32,509 nucleotides of DNA from an uncultured Microbacteriaceae bacterium. GTDB lineage: Bacteria; Actinomycetota; Actinomycetes; Actinomycetales; Microbacteriaceae. Below the pieces are notes generated by a model. That model was given only the letters and a program-made list of their open reading frames with translations. It searched no databases and was not told the DNA's origin. The stretch is taken from positions 1 to 32,509 of the forward strand of contig CALGUV010000050.1 in NCBI GenBank assembly GCA_937920245.1, given 5' to 3'. Positions 1 through 8,561 of this stretch are shown piece by piece; the stretch's first letter is position 1; each line of letters opens with the position of its first letter. A program made the position numbers and the translations under genes.

Positions 1-2
1 AA

Positions 3-761
3 GCCATCATCCAGCTCGCACTCGATGCCGGATCAAGAATCGACATCGCAAAGCCGGTTGCCGATTTTGTTTATCGCGGAGCCCGGTTTCATGCTGTCTT
101 GCCATTTGGGTTATCCGATAAGCCACTTCTGAGCATTCGGGTTCACCCCGTTGAGCCCCAAACCCTTGAGTCGCTCCAGGCAGCCGGAATGTTTTCCAAT
201 CAACAGCTTGATTGGCTGAGGCGGCAAATTACTCATAAAAAGAACATAGTTTTTAGCGGCCCAACCGGTGTCGGCAAGACAACCTTGTTGCGCGCGCTCT
301 TGACTGAAGTAAGTGAGCGAGCGATCTGTATCGAGCAAACACCGGAACTGTTTCTTGCACCCCCTGCGATCGCTCTTACCGAGCGGGAGGCAAACCAAGA
401 AGGTGTCGGTCAAATCGAACTGGATGAACTAATAATTCATGCCCTTCGCATGCGACCGGATCGAATCGTGGTCGGGGAAGTGCGATCAAAAGAGTTCAGG
501 GTTTTGTTGCAAGCCATCAACAATGGTCACGAAGGGACCTTGACCACTCTGCATGCGAATAATTTGGAAAGTGTCGCAGAGCGCCTATTGGTACTTGGGT
601 TACTCGGGAACCTGACTGCTGATCTGACCTCGAGGCTCGTTGCCCAGTCAATCGATTATGTGGTTCAGCTTGGAAAAGCAGGCAACCAAAGGGTGATTAC
701 GGGGATCGGTCAACCGATCATGACCCCTTCTGGGCTAAGAGTTCAAAGAGTGGAAATCTAA
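3..761 (+). CDS. tadA: TadA/CpaF-type secretion ATPase, 5' partial
   Basis: C-terminal part of the hexameric ATPase that powers assembly of Tad/Flp pili at the inner face of the membrane. The frame is open from base 3, so the gene begins before the window; the TTG at 99 is internal. About 250 residues are present of a family that is usually near 400. Visible motifs are a Walker A GPTGVGKTT, the Walker B region RPDRIVVGEVR, and the TadA/VirB11 signature GHEGTLTTLHAN. The stop overlaps the ATG of the next gene by one base (TAATG), so translation is probably coupled. Downstream genes encode the platform protein, a pilin and TadE-like proteins, which supports the Tad assignment over other VirB11-like ATPases. 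Confidence 0.95.
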   Translation, partial: AIIQLALDAGSRIDIAKPVADFVYRGARFHAVLPFGLSDKPLLSIRVHPVEPQTLESLQAAGMFSNQQLDWLRRQITHKKNIVFSGPTGVGKTTLLRALLTEVSERAICIEQTPELFLAPPAIALTEREANQEGVGQIELDELIIHALRMRPDRIVVGEVRSKEFRVLLQAINNGHEGTLTTLHANNLESVAERLLVLGLLGNLTADLTSRLVAQSIDYVVQLGKAGNQRVITGIGQPIMTPSGLRVQRVEI

Positions 762-1489
762 TGCGGCCGGCAATGCTGGCTGGGCTGTTGTCAGCCGGGG
801 TTCCGTTCCCAAAGGCCATTGAGCTGGCGGACCTCAAAGATTTGCCGGATAAGTTTCGAGATTTTATTGTTCTCGCTTTCGAACTGGGTGCCCCATTGGT
901 TCCCACCTTGAGCCAACTTGAAGTTCAGCTGCGCCACGAGGAGCGAACCAGTCAAGAAATCGACCAAGCACAGGCGGTGCCTCAGGCAACTAGAACACTG
1001 TTGATTTGGCTGCCCGTTGTGAGTTTTGTTCTGGCGCAAATAATGGGCCTAGGAACCTTCACTGGGATTCTGCATCCGGTGGGAGCTCTGGCGGCATTGC
1101 TCGCAGGGGCACTGCTTTTCGCGGGCTATAAAATTTCCGGCCGAATGCTCAATAGTTTTCTGGCCCCAAAACCAGACCCAACTTTGTCGTTGATGGTTTT
1201 ACGTATTTGCCTGTCCGCCGGGGAACCGTTGGAGAATATTCGTAGAAGACTTGAAGGTTACCCAGACGGCGGAGCAAGCCAGCTGGTTGAGATTTCAAAG
1301 CGCACTGGAGCCAGGCTCTCCTTCCTTATTGATTCTGAACTCGAGCAACTGAATCAAAAGCTCTTGTCCACCCGGATTGAAGAAGCGAGAAAGCTTTCGG
1401 TTCGTTTGCTCATCCCGTTGTCCCTGACAACCCTTCCGGCATTTTTGCTTCTCACCCTGCCGCCGATAATCATCGGCTTCACCCAATAA
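761..1489 (+). CDS. Tad pilus inner-membrane platform protein (T2SS F/GspF-like)
   Basis: Membrane platform partner of the TadA ATPase, 242 residues. The sequence shows an N-terminal soluble helical stretch, a hydrophobic pair at about residues 80-125, a second soluble stretch with the T2SSF-like segment LRICLSAGEPLENIRRRLEG, and a C-terminal hydrophobic segment (about 215-240) ending PPIIIGF. Actinobacterial Tad operons usually encode two platform proteins, TadB and TadC. Here one short ORF shows two half-domains and sits directly between tadA and the pilin, so it may be a fused or reduced TadB/TadC. The start overlaps the tadA stop by one base. Confidence 0.85.
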   Translation: MRPAMLAGLLSAGVPFPKAIELADLKDLPDKFRDFIVLAFELGAPLVPTLSQLEVQLRHEERTSQEIDQAQAVPQATRTLLIWLPVVSFVLAQIMGLGTFTGILHPVGALAALLAGALLFAGYKISGRMLNSFLAPKPDPTLSLMVLRICLSAGEPLENIRRRLEGYPDGGASQLVEISKRTGARLSFLIDSELEQLNQKLLSTRIEEARKLSVRLLIPLSLTTLPAFLLLTLPPIIIGFTQ

Positions 1490-1503
1490 GAAAGGATAAA
1501 AAG

Positions 1504-1665
1504 ATGCAAATACTAAAATCCGAAGACGGTGCCATCACCGCCGAATATGCAATTGCGACACTTGCCGGGGTCGCCTTCGCGGGCCTCATGCTGCTGGTGC
1601 TGAAATCTGAGGAGGTCAGGTCGCTGTTATTCAAGTTAATTGCGGGAGCAATTGGCCTTGGCTAG
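1504..1665 (+). CDS. Flp-like pilin / DUF4244 family protein
   Basis: A 53-residue protein beginning MQILKSEDGAITAEYAIAT, with a short charged N-terminus, a GA-I-TAEYA motif and one long hydrophobic helix. This is the pattern of the actinobacterial DUF4244 family, the presumed Flp pilin of these Tad loci. The TAEYA region resembles the processing and assembly motif of Flp prepilins, where the Glu fifth after cleavage is conserved. An AAAGGA-like ribosome site precedes the ATG. It lies 14 bases after the platform gene and overlaps the next start. Its size and context make it the likely major pilin, although the processing peptidase is not in the window. Confidence 0.88.
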   Translation: MQILKSEDGAITAEYAIATLAGVAFAGLMLLVLKSEEVRSLLFKLIAGAIGLG

Positions 1666-1978
1666 CAAAAGCCCGGTCATAGACAGTCTGGCTAGTGATC
1701 AAGGGGCGGTAACAGCAGAGTTCATGCTGCTGTTACCGGCCCTAATAATGCTATTTGCCACGGTGCTCGGCTCAGTGGCTTTTGCAACGGACCGCATAGC
1801 TCTTGAGGCAAAGGGCTTTGAGGCAGCCAGGTCGCTCGCCATTGGGCTTGATCTTGTGGCCGAACAAGGAATCGAAATTGAGAAATCTGTAGAAGGGACT
1901 CTAACTTGCGCAAAAATCTCCAAACAGTCACTCATCCCAATGAGCACCAAGCTCTGCGTAATGCAGGTTGGTCAGTAG
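1658..1978 (+). CDS. TadE-like pilus assembly protein
   Basis: About 106 residues. The N-terminal region reads DQGAVTAEFMLLLPALIML, a TadE-type motif (GAVTAEF followed by a hydrophobic helix), with a short extracytoplasmic domain holding two cysteines. TadE-like proteins are pseudopilins of the Tad system. The start is uncertain: TTG codons at 1640, 1652 and 1658 are all in frame. I prefer 1658, because GGGAG at 1644-1648 lies nine bases upstream. The gene overlaps the pilin stop and is followed by another TadE-like ORF in a different frame. The function is well supported by motif and operon position; the exact N-terminus is not. Confidence 0.85.
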   Translation: MASKSPVIDSLASDQGAVTAEFMLLLPALIMLFATVLGSVAFATDRIALEAKGFEAARSLAIGLDLVAEQGIEIEKSVEGTLTCAKISKQSLIPMSTKLCVMQVGQ

Positions 1979-2304
1979 ATGCAGGATCCACGGCAATGGT
2001 CTCTTTGGCGTTCATGGGGACGCTCATGTTGTTGTTGTCAGCGGTCTCAATAGCGACATCATTGGCACTTGAGAGCACGAGGTTGCAGGTGGTCGCGGAT
2101 CTTGGTTCACTAACCGCTGCCGACACGCTTCGGGGTCTGATTTCTGGAATTCCTTGCGAAAATGCGGAACTGATTGCGGTTTCGAATGGTAGTTTCCTAG
2201 ATTCATGTCGTATTGTCGGAAGCGACGCGAGCGTCGAGCTAACTCAGCAGTCCGGATTTGTAGAACTTTTTGCATTTTCGGAAGCGGGTTCGCCAACTGA
2301 CTAA
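1906..2304 (+). CDS. Rv3654c-like TadE-family protein
   Basis: Secretion-locus protein of 132 residues in the longest reading, with a TTG start at 1906 that overlaps the TadE gene by 73 bases; the real start may be later. It has the features of the Rv3654c/TadE-like group: GSTAMVSLAFMGTLMLLLS, one transmembrane helix followed by LALESTRLQVVADLGSLTAAD, and a C-terminal pair of cysteines (PCENA and DSCRI). In mycobacteria, members of this group sit at the end of the Tad-like operon upstream of topA, exactly as here. The product is probably a minor pilin or anchoring component; its precise role is not known to me. Confidence 0.82.
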   Translation: MRKNLQTVTHPNEHQALRNAGWSVDAGSTAMVSLAFMGTLMLLLSAVSIATSLALESTRLQVVADLGSLTAADTLRGLISGIPCENAELIAVSNGSFLDSCRIVGSDASVELTQQSGFVELFAFSEAGSPTD

Positions 2305-2318
2305 ATAGGAGTACTTTC

Positions 2319-4895
2319 TTGAAGAAGAAACTGGTAATTGTTGAGTCGCCTGCAAAGGCGAAGACGATTTCCAAATACCTCGGAAACGATTACGAGGTAT
2401 TGGCATCTGTTGGTCACATCCGAGATTTGGCCCAGGCCAAAGAAATTCCAGCGGAAAAGAAAAAGGGCTCGCTCGGTAAGTTCTCAATTGACGTAGAGAA
2501 CGACTTCGAACCCTTCTATGTTGTTTCCCCCGGCAAAGCCAAGACCGTTAGTGATCTAAAAAAGGCACTAAAAGACGCCGATGAGCTCTACCTTGCTACT
2601 GATGAGGACCGCGAGGGCGAAGCAATCGCATGGCACCTTTTGGAAGTGCTGAAACCCAAGGTCCCGGTTCACCGAATGGTCTTCAACGAAATCACAAAAG
2701 ATGCCATCACTGCTGCCGCAAACAACACCAGGGAGCTAAACACCAACCTTGTTCAGGCTCAGGAAACCAGGCGGGTAGTTGATCGCTTGGTTGGCTATGA
2801 AATTTCTCCGGTTCTTTGGCGCAAGATAAATCGTGGACTGTCCGCCGGAAGAGTCCAGTCGCCTGCAATGCGGATGATTGTTCAGCGTGAGCGCGAGCGA
2901 ATGGCCTTTGTTTCTGCGAGCTATTCCTCCATCACGGCAAATCTTGAGTCCGACTCAATTGGTTTTGAGGCGAAACTCACAATCTTGGATGGACAAAAGC
3001 TTGCCGGAACTAAGAGCTTTGACTCCAAGGGCGTTTTAGTTCAAGAGGCTTTGGTGCTCACGCCCCAGGAAGCTGCCGGCTACGCGGCCAAACTAAAAGG
3101 TCAAACTCTTAAGGTTTCAGCCGTTGAAGCAAAACCTTCGACCAGAAAGCCATACGCGCCCTTCACCACTTCCACGTTGCAACAGGAAGCCTCCAAAAAA
3201 CTAGGCATGAGTGCCAAGCAGGCGATGGATACAGCCCAGATGCTTTATCAAGATGGTCACATTACCTATATGCGAACGGATTCACCTTCGCTGTCTGTTC
3301 AGGCAAGCTCGGCAGCCATTGCTGCCGCAAAAGAGCTCTTCGGCGCAGAGTCGGTTGCTTCGGCGCCACGCATGTATGGGGCTAAGTCGAAAAATGCTCA
3401 GGAGGCCCACGAGGCCATTCGTCCTTCGGGAGAGAAATTCGTTCACCCGGATGACCTTAAAAAAGTCTTGCAGGGAAAATCACAACTTTTATACGAGCTA
3501 ATTTGGAGAAGAACAGTTGCTTCTCAAATGGCGGATGCCAAGCTTTCAACCACGACAGCCAAGCTGCAGACCGAGGTTGACTCCAAGGTCGCTGAATTCT
3601 CAGCATCGGGAACCGTGGTGCTGTTCAAGGGCTTCATGGCTGTTTACCAAGAAGCTCAGGAAGAAGGCAAAGAACCAGAGAGTGCCAAGCTTCCAGCTCT
3701 TGAGGTGGGCGCTACGATCAAAATTGATGAAATCGCATCTAAGGACCATTCGACGTCACCACCAGCCAGGTACACCGAAGCTTCATTGGTCAAGGCTTTG
3801 GAAGAGCAGGGTATTGGACGGCCTTCAACTTACGCCGCAATTATTTCCACCATTATTACCAAGGGTTATGTAGTAAAGCGCGGCAGCGCACTGGTTCCTG
3901 AGTGGATCGCGTTTACCGTCACTAGGTTCTTGGAAGATAACTTTGGAGACTTGGTTGACTACGCCTTCACGGCGAAGATGGAATCGGATCTGGACCGAAT
4001 AGCGCTTGGCGAACTTGATCGCTCTGGTTGGCTAAAGAATTTCTACTTCGGGGAAACCGGATTGCAGTCAACCGTTGAAGGTCTTGGCGAAAGCGACCCG
4101 AGATCGATAAACACATTCGAGATTTCCGAAGACATCAATCTTCGAACCGGAAAATTCGGCCCATACCTTGAAGTAATGGAGAACGAAGAGCGCAGAATTG
4201 TAAACATCCCTGCGGATCTGAGCCCCGACGAACTGACTGAAACCAAAGCCATTGAACTTGTAAATGCTCCGCCGGCAAGTGACCGAGTCCTAGGTCAAGA
4301 GCCGGAATCAGGTTTGGACATCATCGTGAAAGATGGCCGATACGGTCCCTACTTAACGTTAGTTGACGAGGGTAATCCAAAGCCAAGGACAGCTTCTTTG
4401 TTCAAGACCATGGCTGTCGACACTGTCACTTACGAAGACGCCCTGAAGCTTATGTCGTTGCCGAGAGTTATCGGTGTCGATCCAGAAACTGAAACCGAAA
4501 TAACTGCTCAAAATGGAAAGTTCGGTCCGTATCTAAAGCGTGGAACAGACTCTCGCTCCCTTGATACCGAGGAGCAGATTTTCTCACTCGATTTAGCCTC
4601 AGCGCTGGAGATCTACAAGCAGCCAAAGTATGGCGGGCGCCGCACAGCAGCTACTCCGCTAAGGGAGTTCGGCGAAGACCCAGCCTCCAAGTTGAACGTT
4701 GTGGCCAAGACCGGACAGTTTGGAACATACGTATCCGATGGAATCGTGAACGCAACCGTGCCAGCTGATGAGCCCCTAGACGAGCTAGCCAACGACCGCG
4801 CCTTCGAGCTTTTGGCCATTAGGCGTGAAAAGCTAGGGGTAGAGCCAGGCGAAACACCTAAGACTCAGAAAAAGACGACCAGAAAAAAGCGGTAG
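2319..4895 (+). CDS. topA: DNA topoisomerase I (type IA)
   Basis: Relaxes negative supercoils by cutting and rejoining one DNA strand. The protein is 858 residues. The N-terminal Toprim domain begins KKKLVIVESPAKAKT and carries DEDREGEAIAWHL around residues 95-107 (acidic DxDxE). The catalytic tyrosine is in HITYMRTDSPS, Tyr317. Four C-terminal topoisomerase repeats are visible as GKFGPYL, GRYGPYL, GKFGPYL and GQFGTYV near residues 611, 670, 730 and 795, followed by a Lys/Arg tail. There are no C-terminal zinc-finger cysteine clusters, as is usual in actinobacterial TopA. The start is TTG at 2319, with TAGGAG at 2306-2311 as ribosome site. tmk follows after two bases, so the genes are probably cotranscribed. 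Confidence 0.98.
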   Translation: MKKKLVIVESPAKAKTISKYLGNDYEVLASVGHIRDLAQAKEIPAEKKKGSLGKFSIDVENDFEPFYVVSPGKAKTVSDLKKALKDADELYLATDEDREGEAIAWHLLEVLKPKVPVHRMVFNEITKDAITAAANNTRELNTNLVQAQETRRVVDRLVGYEISPVLWRKINRGLSAGRVQSPAMRMIVQRERERMAFVSASYSSITANLESDSIGFEAKLTILDGQKLAGTKSFDSKGVLVQEALVLTPQEAAGYAAKLKGQTLKVSAVEAKPSTRKPYAPFTTSTLQQEASKKLGMSAKQAMDTAQMLYQDGHITYMRTDSPSLSVQASSAAIAAAKELFGAESVASAPRMYGAKSKNAQEAHEAIRPSGEKFVHPDDLKKVLQGKSQLLYELIWRRTVASQMADAKLSTTTAKLQTEVDSKVAEFSASGTVVLFKGFMAVYQEAQEEGKEPESAKLPALEVGATIKIDEIASKDHSTSPPARYTEASLVKALEEQGIGRPSTYAAIISTIITKGYVVKRGSALVPEWIAFTVTRFLEDNFGDLVDYAFTAKMESDLDRIALGELDRSGWLKNFYFGETGLQSTVEGLGESDPRSINTFEISEDINLRTGKFGPYLEVMENEERRIVNIPADLSPDELTETKAIELVNAPPASDRVLGQEPESGLDIIVKDGRYGPYLTLVDEGNPKPRTASLFKTMAVDTVTYEDALKLMSLPRVIGVDPETETEITAQNGKFGPYLKRGTDSRSLDTEEQIFSLDLASALEIYKQPKYGGRRTAATPLREFGEDPASKLNVVAKTGQFGTYVSDGIVNATVPADEPLDELANDRAFELLAIRREKLGVEPGETPKTQKKTTRKKR

Positions 4896-4897
4896 CC

Positions 4898-5509
4898 GTG
4901 TTTATAACTTTTGAAGGAATCGACGGAGTGGGCAAGTCCACTCAGTTAGACCTACTCGAGACCTGGCTAAAAGCCAGGGGACATGAAGTGCTGCGAACAA
5001 TGGAGCCCGGTGGCACCGAACTAGGTCAAGAAATAAGGCACTTACTTCTCCACCGCAAGGGCGATGTCGCTCCAAGGGCAGAGGCACTTTTATATGCGGC
5101 GGACCGAGCGCATCACGTTGCCACGAAGATTAGGCCAGCCCTAGAACTTGGCACGATAGTGCTTGGGGACCGCTATTACGATTCTTCGATTGCCTACCAG
5201 GGTGCTGCACGAGAGCTCTCCGTAAAAGAAGTCCAGGACATCTCGCTCTGGGCAGTTGCCGGCCTAGAGCCAGACCTTACTTTTTTATTGGATATGCCAG
5301 CCGAGCAGGCGCTTTCAAGACGTGATGACACTGGAACTGCTCCAGATCGCTTGGAAAGTGAACAGGTTGAGTTTTTTGCAAGGGCGAGGGATCAATATCT
5401 AAAGCTTGCGACCCAACCTCGCTTCGAAATTATTGACGCGACCATGGCCATTCCCGAAATACATTCTGCGGTGATTGCCCGTATTGAAAAGGCGGGGCTC
5501 AGCAAATGA
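4898..5509 (+). CDS. tmk: Thymidylate kinase
   Basis: Phosphorylates dTMP to dTDP in the cytoplasm. The 203 residues start at GTG 4898, just after topA. The P-loop GIDGVGKST is at residues 7-15, EPGGTELG near 36-43, and the nucleoside-monophosphate kinase DRYYDSS at 91-97. The lid region has RRDDTG. Length and motifs are standard. The stop overlaps the ATG of holB by four bases (ATGA), the common tmk-holB coupling in bacteria. Confidence 0.97.
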   Translation: MFITFEGIDGVGKSTQLDLLETWLKARGHEVLRTMEPGGTELGQEIRHLLLHRKGDVAPRAEALLYAADRAHHVATKIRPALELGTIVLGDRYYDSSIAYQGAARELSVKEVQDISLWAVAGLEPDLTFLLDMPAEQALSRRDDTGTAPDRLESEQVEFFARARDQYLKLATQPRFEIIDATMAIPEIHSAVIARIEKAGLSK

Positions 5510-6663
5510 CAACCGGGGTCTTTGATCAGCTTCTAGGTCAACCGGAAGCAATCGAACAACTTCAGCGTACTGTTGCCGGCAAGCTAGAGGGCGTTCACCA
5601 CGCGTGGCTATTTACGGGCCCAGCAGGCTCTGGCCGTTCTTTGTTAGCCAAGGCTTTCGCTGCTGCGCTTCAGTGTGAAAATGATGGCTGCGGGCGCTGC
5701 CAGCAATGTTCTCTAACAATTGCCGGAGCTCACCCAGATGTATTGACCCTTGCCACCGAGCGGGTATTGATCAGCATCGATGAGGTTCGTGAGCTGGTGC
5801 AAAAATCCGGGATGAATAGCACCATTGGTGATTATCGAATCGTAATAATCGAAGACAGCGATCGAATGACCGAGCGCACCTCGAACGTTTTACTAAAAGC
5901 ACTTGAAGAACCCCAAGACAAAACAATTTGGATTCTCTGCGCGCCAAGTGTGGCCGACCTTTTGCCAACAATCCGTTCCAGAACTATGAATGTGCTGCTT
6001 CGACTCCCAAGTATCGAGGAGGTTGCTGAGCTACTGGTACAGCGGGACAAGGTTGATAGAGAACTTGCCATGAGATCCGCGCGCCAAGCCCAGAACCACG
6101 TTGGCATGGCAAGAAGGTTGGCGGTATCCCAGGACGCAAGATCCAGAAGAGCTGAAACCCTGAGGGAAATCGCGGGAATCACAAACCTTAGCCGGGCCAT
6201 GCTTGCGGCAGAAAAACTACTGGGCGTTGCCAAGCGAGATGCTGAGGCGCTAGCCCAAGAGCGCGATAAGTCGGAAAAGGAACACTTGATGCTCGCCTAC
6301 GGGCTTGGGGTTGACGAGAAGATTCCTCCGAACTTGAGGCCGCAGTTCAAGGGCCTAGAGGAAAACCAGAAGCGAAGAAATACCAGAGCTCTTAGAGACG
6401 GCATCGATCGAATTTTCACCGACGCCGAGTCCTTTTTTAGAGACGTGCTTGCCCTTCAACTTGGTGCGAATGTCGAAATGACTAATCCTGAGCTCGCCGA
6501 AGACCTTCAGCTGAGGCAGCTTGGCACGAACGCGGCTGCAAGCATCGCTGTTTTAGACGCAATCACCGAATCTAGAAAGCGGTTGGCTTCAAACGTGAGG
6601 GACTTGCTGGTCCTCGAATCGCTTTGCACGCTGATGATCCTGAGACGTGACCTTGCGGCTTAG
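5506..6663 (+). CDS. holB: DNA polymerase III subunit delta'
   Basis: Clamp-loader subunit that helps load the sliding clamp during replication, 385 residues. An AAA+ fold is visible: the modified P-loop GPAGSGRS at residues 38-45 has Arg44 in place of the Walker lysine, and a zinc module uses Cys57, Cys62, Cys65 and Cys68. HPDVL, LLKALEEPQ and TIRSRT follow in the usual order. The altered P-loop is typical of delta' rather than of the ATP-hydrolysing DnaX subunit, and no DnaX C-terminal domains follow. Translation is coupled to tmk. The downstream lipoprotein gene begins inside the holB 3' end. Confidence 0.95.
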   Translation: MTTGVFDQLLGQPEAIEQLQRTVAGKLEGVHHAWLFTGPAGSGRSLLAKAFAAALQCENDGCGRCQQCSLTIAGAHPDVLTLATERVLISIDEVRELVQKSGMNSTIGDYRIVIIEDSDRMTERTSNVLLKALEEPQDKTIWILCAPSVADLLPTIRSRTMNVLLRLPSIEEVAELLVQRDKVDRELAMRSARQAQNHVGMARRLAVSQDARSRRAETLREIAGITNLSRAMLAAEKLLGVAKRDAEALAQERDKSEKEHLMLAYGLGVDEKIPPNLRPQFKGLEENQKRRNTRALRDGIDRIFTDAESFFRDVLALQLGANVEMTNPELAEDLQLRQLGTNAAASIAVLDAITESRKRLASNVRDLLVLESLCTLMILRRDLAA

Positions 6664-8125
6664 GGCAGCTCTTATCGCCGGCGTTTTATTGCTTGCCGGC
6701 TGCACTCCCACACCAGCTCCGGACCCGGTTGCTGAAATTTCTAGCGGAGCCGTATCCCTGTATGAGCAGGTGATCATTTGGGAAGACTGCGAAGACAGTT
6801 TTGAGTGTGCGATTGTTGCGGCACCGCTTGACTGGCAAGTGCCCACTGGATCGTTGATCACAGTGGCTCTGATGCGCAAGGCCGGAACCGCTTCGTTAGA
6901 ACCCTTACTTGTGAACCCGGGTGGACCAGGGTCGAGTTCTATTGAATGGTTACTGGCTTCTTACGAGGGCCTCGGGAGCGATTACCTGCGATCAAATTTT
7001 CAAGTCATAGCCTTTGACCCAAGAGGGGTTGGGAAGACCTCACCGGTTGAGTGCAGCAACCTGGGTCTGAAGGATCAGCTTCTCTATGGAAGCTCTCCCT
7101 ACCGATTCGGAACCGAAGAAGACATTCAGTATTCGGCTGATTTGTCGTATCGCTTCGCACAGAGTTGCCAAGGGGAATTGAGCACCGGTTATTACAACAC
7201 TCAGCAGACCGCCAATGACATGGAGCTTCTGCGAATTCTTCTTGGCAGTGAGAAGCTAAATTATCTTGGCTACAGCTACGGCACCGAGCTAGGAGCCACC
7301 TTCGCTGTGTTGTTCCCGGATCAAGTTGGTCTGTTTGTGTTGGATGGCGCAGTTGACCCAACCATTGATCCTGACTTGTCTCTTCTGGGGCAAATAAAAG
7401 GCTTTGATAAGGCGCTCAGCGCCTATCTAGTCGACTGCTTCACCAGAGTAAGTTGCCCACTCCCAAACGACATGGCTGAAGCCAAGGACACTATTGCAGG
7501 GCTCTTGAGCTCACTAGAAAATAGTTCGATGCCAACTGATTTTGATAGGGACCTGTCACTATCGGCAGCTATTGCAGGAATGATTGTGACTCTTTATTCG
7601 CAAGACAGCTGGGAGTATCTGTCGATTGGGCTTGAAGAGGGTCTCGCAGGAGATGGCACAACCCTGTTGCTACTGGCAGATTTTTATAACGACCGGGACG
7701 CCGAAGGCGGATATCTAACCAACTTGGTTGAGGCAAACTATGCCATTGCCTGTGCTGATGAAATTACTTACCCATTGCCAACCGCTGATCTGACAAAAGA
7801 AATAACGGCTGCAAGCAAGGTATTCGGCAAGTACTTTGCCTATGGCGAGAGTTCTTGCGACGGTTGGGCAGCCGGTATTGGAAACCAGAAGCTCGATTAC
7901 AGGGTTGATTTACCAAATCCAGTAATGATCGTAGGCACTACCGGTGACCCGGCTACTCCCTACGAGCAGGCCGTTACCTTGAGTTCGCTCATGCAGGGTT
8001 CTTACTTGCTTACATTCGAAGGTGAGGGCCACACCGCTTATGGCTCCAGCGATTGCGTCGGCAGTGTCGTAGATGACTACCTTGCCGGTAAAGCGATTTC
8101 AGAGGACTCTCTTTACTGTAGGTAG
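6647..8125 (+). CDS. Secreted lipoprotein alpha/beta-hydrolase, tripeptidyl aminopeptidase (TAP) type
   Basis: Exported peptidase-like hydrolase of 492 residues. The GTG at 6647 gives a lipoprotein signal with lipobox LLAGC at residues 16-20, so the enzyme is probably anchored outside the membrane. The fold is an alpha/beta-hydrolase: oxyanion region NPGGPGSSS, nucleophile elbow GYSYGTELG with Ser210, acid Asp434 in GTTGDPATP, and His462 in GEGHTAYG, followed by the Cys-containing TAP C-terminal region (SSDCVGSVVDDYLAGK). Actinobacterial relatives include the SlpD/E and Tap aminopeptidases, which release di- or tripeptides. The gene overlaps holB by 17 bases and is likely cotranscribed with it. 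The substrate is not determinable here; an esterase role is possible. Confidence 0.88.
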   Translation: MTLRLRAALIAGVLLLAGCTPTPAPDPVAEISSGAVSLYEQVIIWEDCEDSFECAIVAAPLDWQVPTGSLITVALMRKAGTASLEPLLVNPGGPGSSSIEWLLASYEGLGSDYLRSNFQVIAFDPRGVGKTSPVECSNLGLKDQLLYGSSPYRFGTEEDIQYSADLSYRFAQSCQGELSTGYYNTQQTANDMELLRILLGSEKLNYLGYSYGTELGATFAVLFPDQVGLFVLDGAVDPTIDPDLSLLGQIKGFDKALSAYLVDCFTRVSCPLPNDMAEAKDTIAGLLSSLENSSMPTDFDRDLSLSAAIAGMIVTLYSQDSWEYLSIGLEEGLAGDGTTLLLLADFYNDRDAEGGYLTNLVEANYAIACADEITYPLPTADLTKEITAASKVFGKYFAYGESSCDGWAAGIGNQKLDYRVDLPNPVMIVGTTGDPATPYEQAVTLSSLMQGSYLLTFEGEGHTAYGSSDCVGSVVDDYLAGKAISEDSLYCR

Positions 8126-8151
8126 AGCGACTAAAGCCTTCTATCTGGTTT

Positions 8152-8520
8152 TTATAGGTAAAGAGCGGCCATCAACGCGGCAAATATCACGACAAAGATT
8201 GCAGGGGTCACAAACTTCACAACCTCTAGCCACGGGCGAAAGCTGATTATCCGTGACCGCAGAGCCGACTGACCTGGTAGCGCAGCTAGGTCATCAATGA
8301 CGGCCTGGGCCTGGGACGCAGCCGAGTATTCGGCTAAAGCGCCGAGAATTCCTGAAGCTAATAAAATTAGGGCAAATCCATGAACCACAAACATTTCGTA
8401 TTCAGAAATGGTCGGCGTTGCAAAGGCGGCAAAGGCTAGCAGGGCCGTCGGCGCGACCTGAGCCAAAATAATGTGGAGTCGGTTTTTTTGGAACTCGCGG
8501 ATTAGTTCGGCTTCTGTCAT
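8152..8520 (-). CDS. Small integral membrane protein, unknown function
   Basis: 122 residues that I do not recognise as a named family. There are three likely transmembrane segments, at about residues 18-36, 43-64 and 101-121. Between them is a cytoplasmic or external loop rich in Ala/Gln (EYSAASQAQAVIDDLAALPG) and RSRIISFRPWLEVVKF. AAAGGA seven bases upstream of the ATG is a good ribosome site. The gene converges with the hydrolase gene, with 26 bases between the stops and no clear terminator. Its start faces the MpaB-family gene across about 40 bases or less, so the two may share a regulatory region. Confidence 0.75.
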   Translation of the reverse strand: MTEAELIREFQKNRLHIILAQVAPTALLAFAAFATPTISEYEMFVVHGFALILLASGILGALAEYSAASQAQAVIDDLAALPGQSALRSRIISFRPWLEVVKFVTPAIFVVIFAALMAALYL

Positions 8521-8561
8521 GGTTAGTTCCTTTGATCGTATCTATAAGGTTAGGCAACACA

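Noticed and set aside
3211..3873. Plus-strand open frames inside topA
   Set aside because: Shadow frames of a highly conserved gene in a different register, with Arg/Leu/Pro-biased composition.
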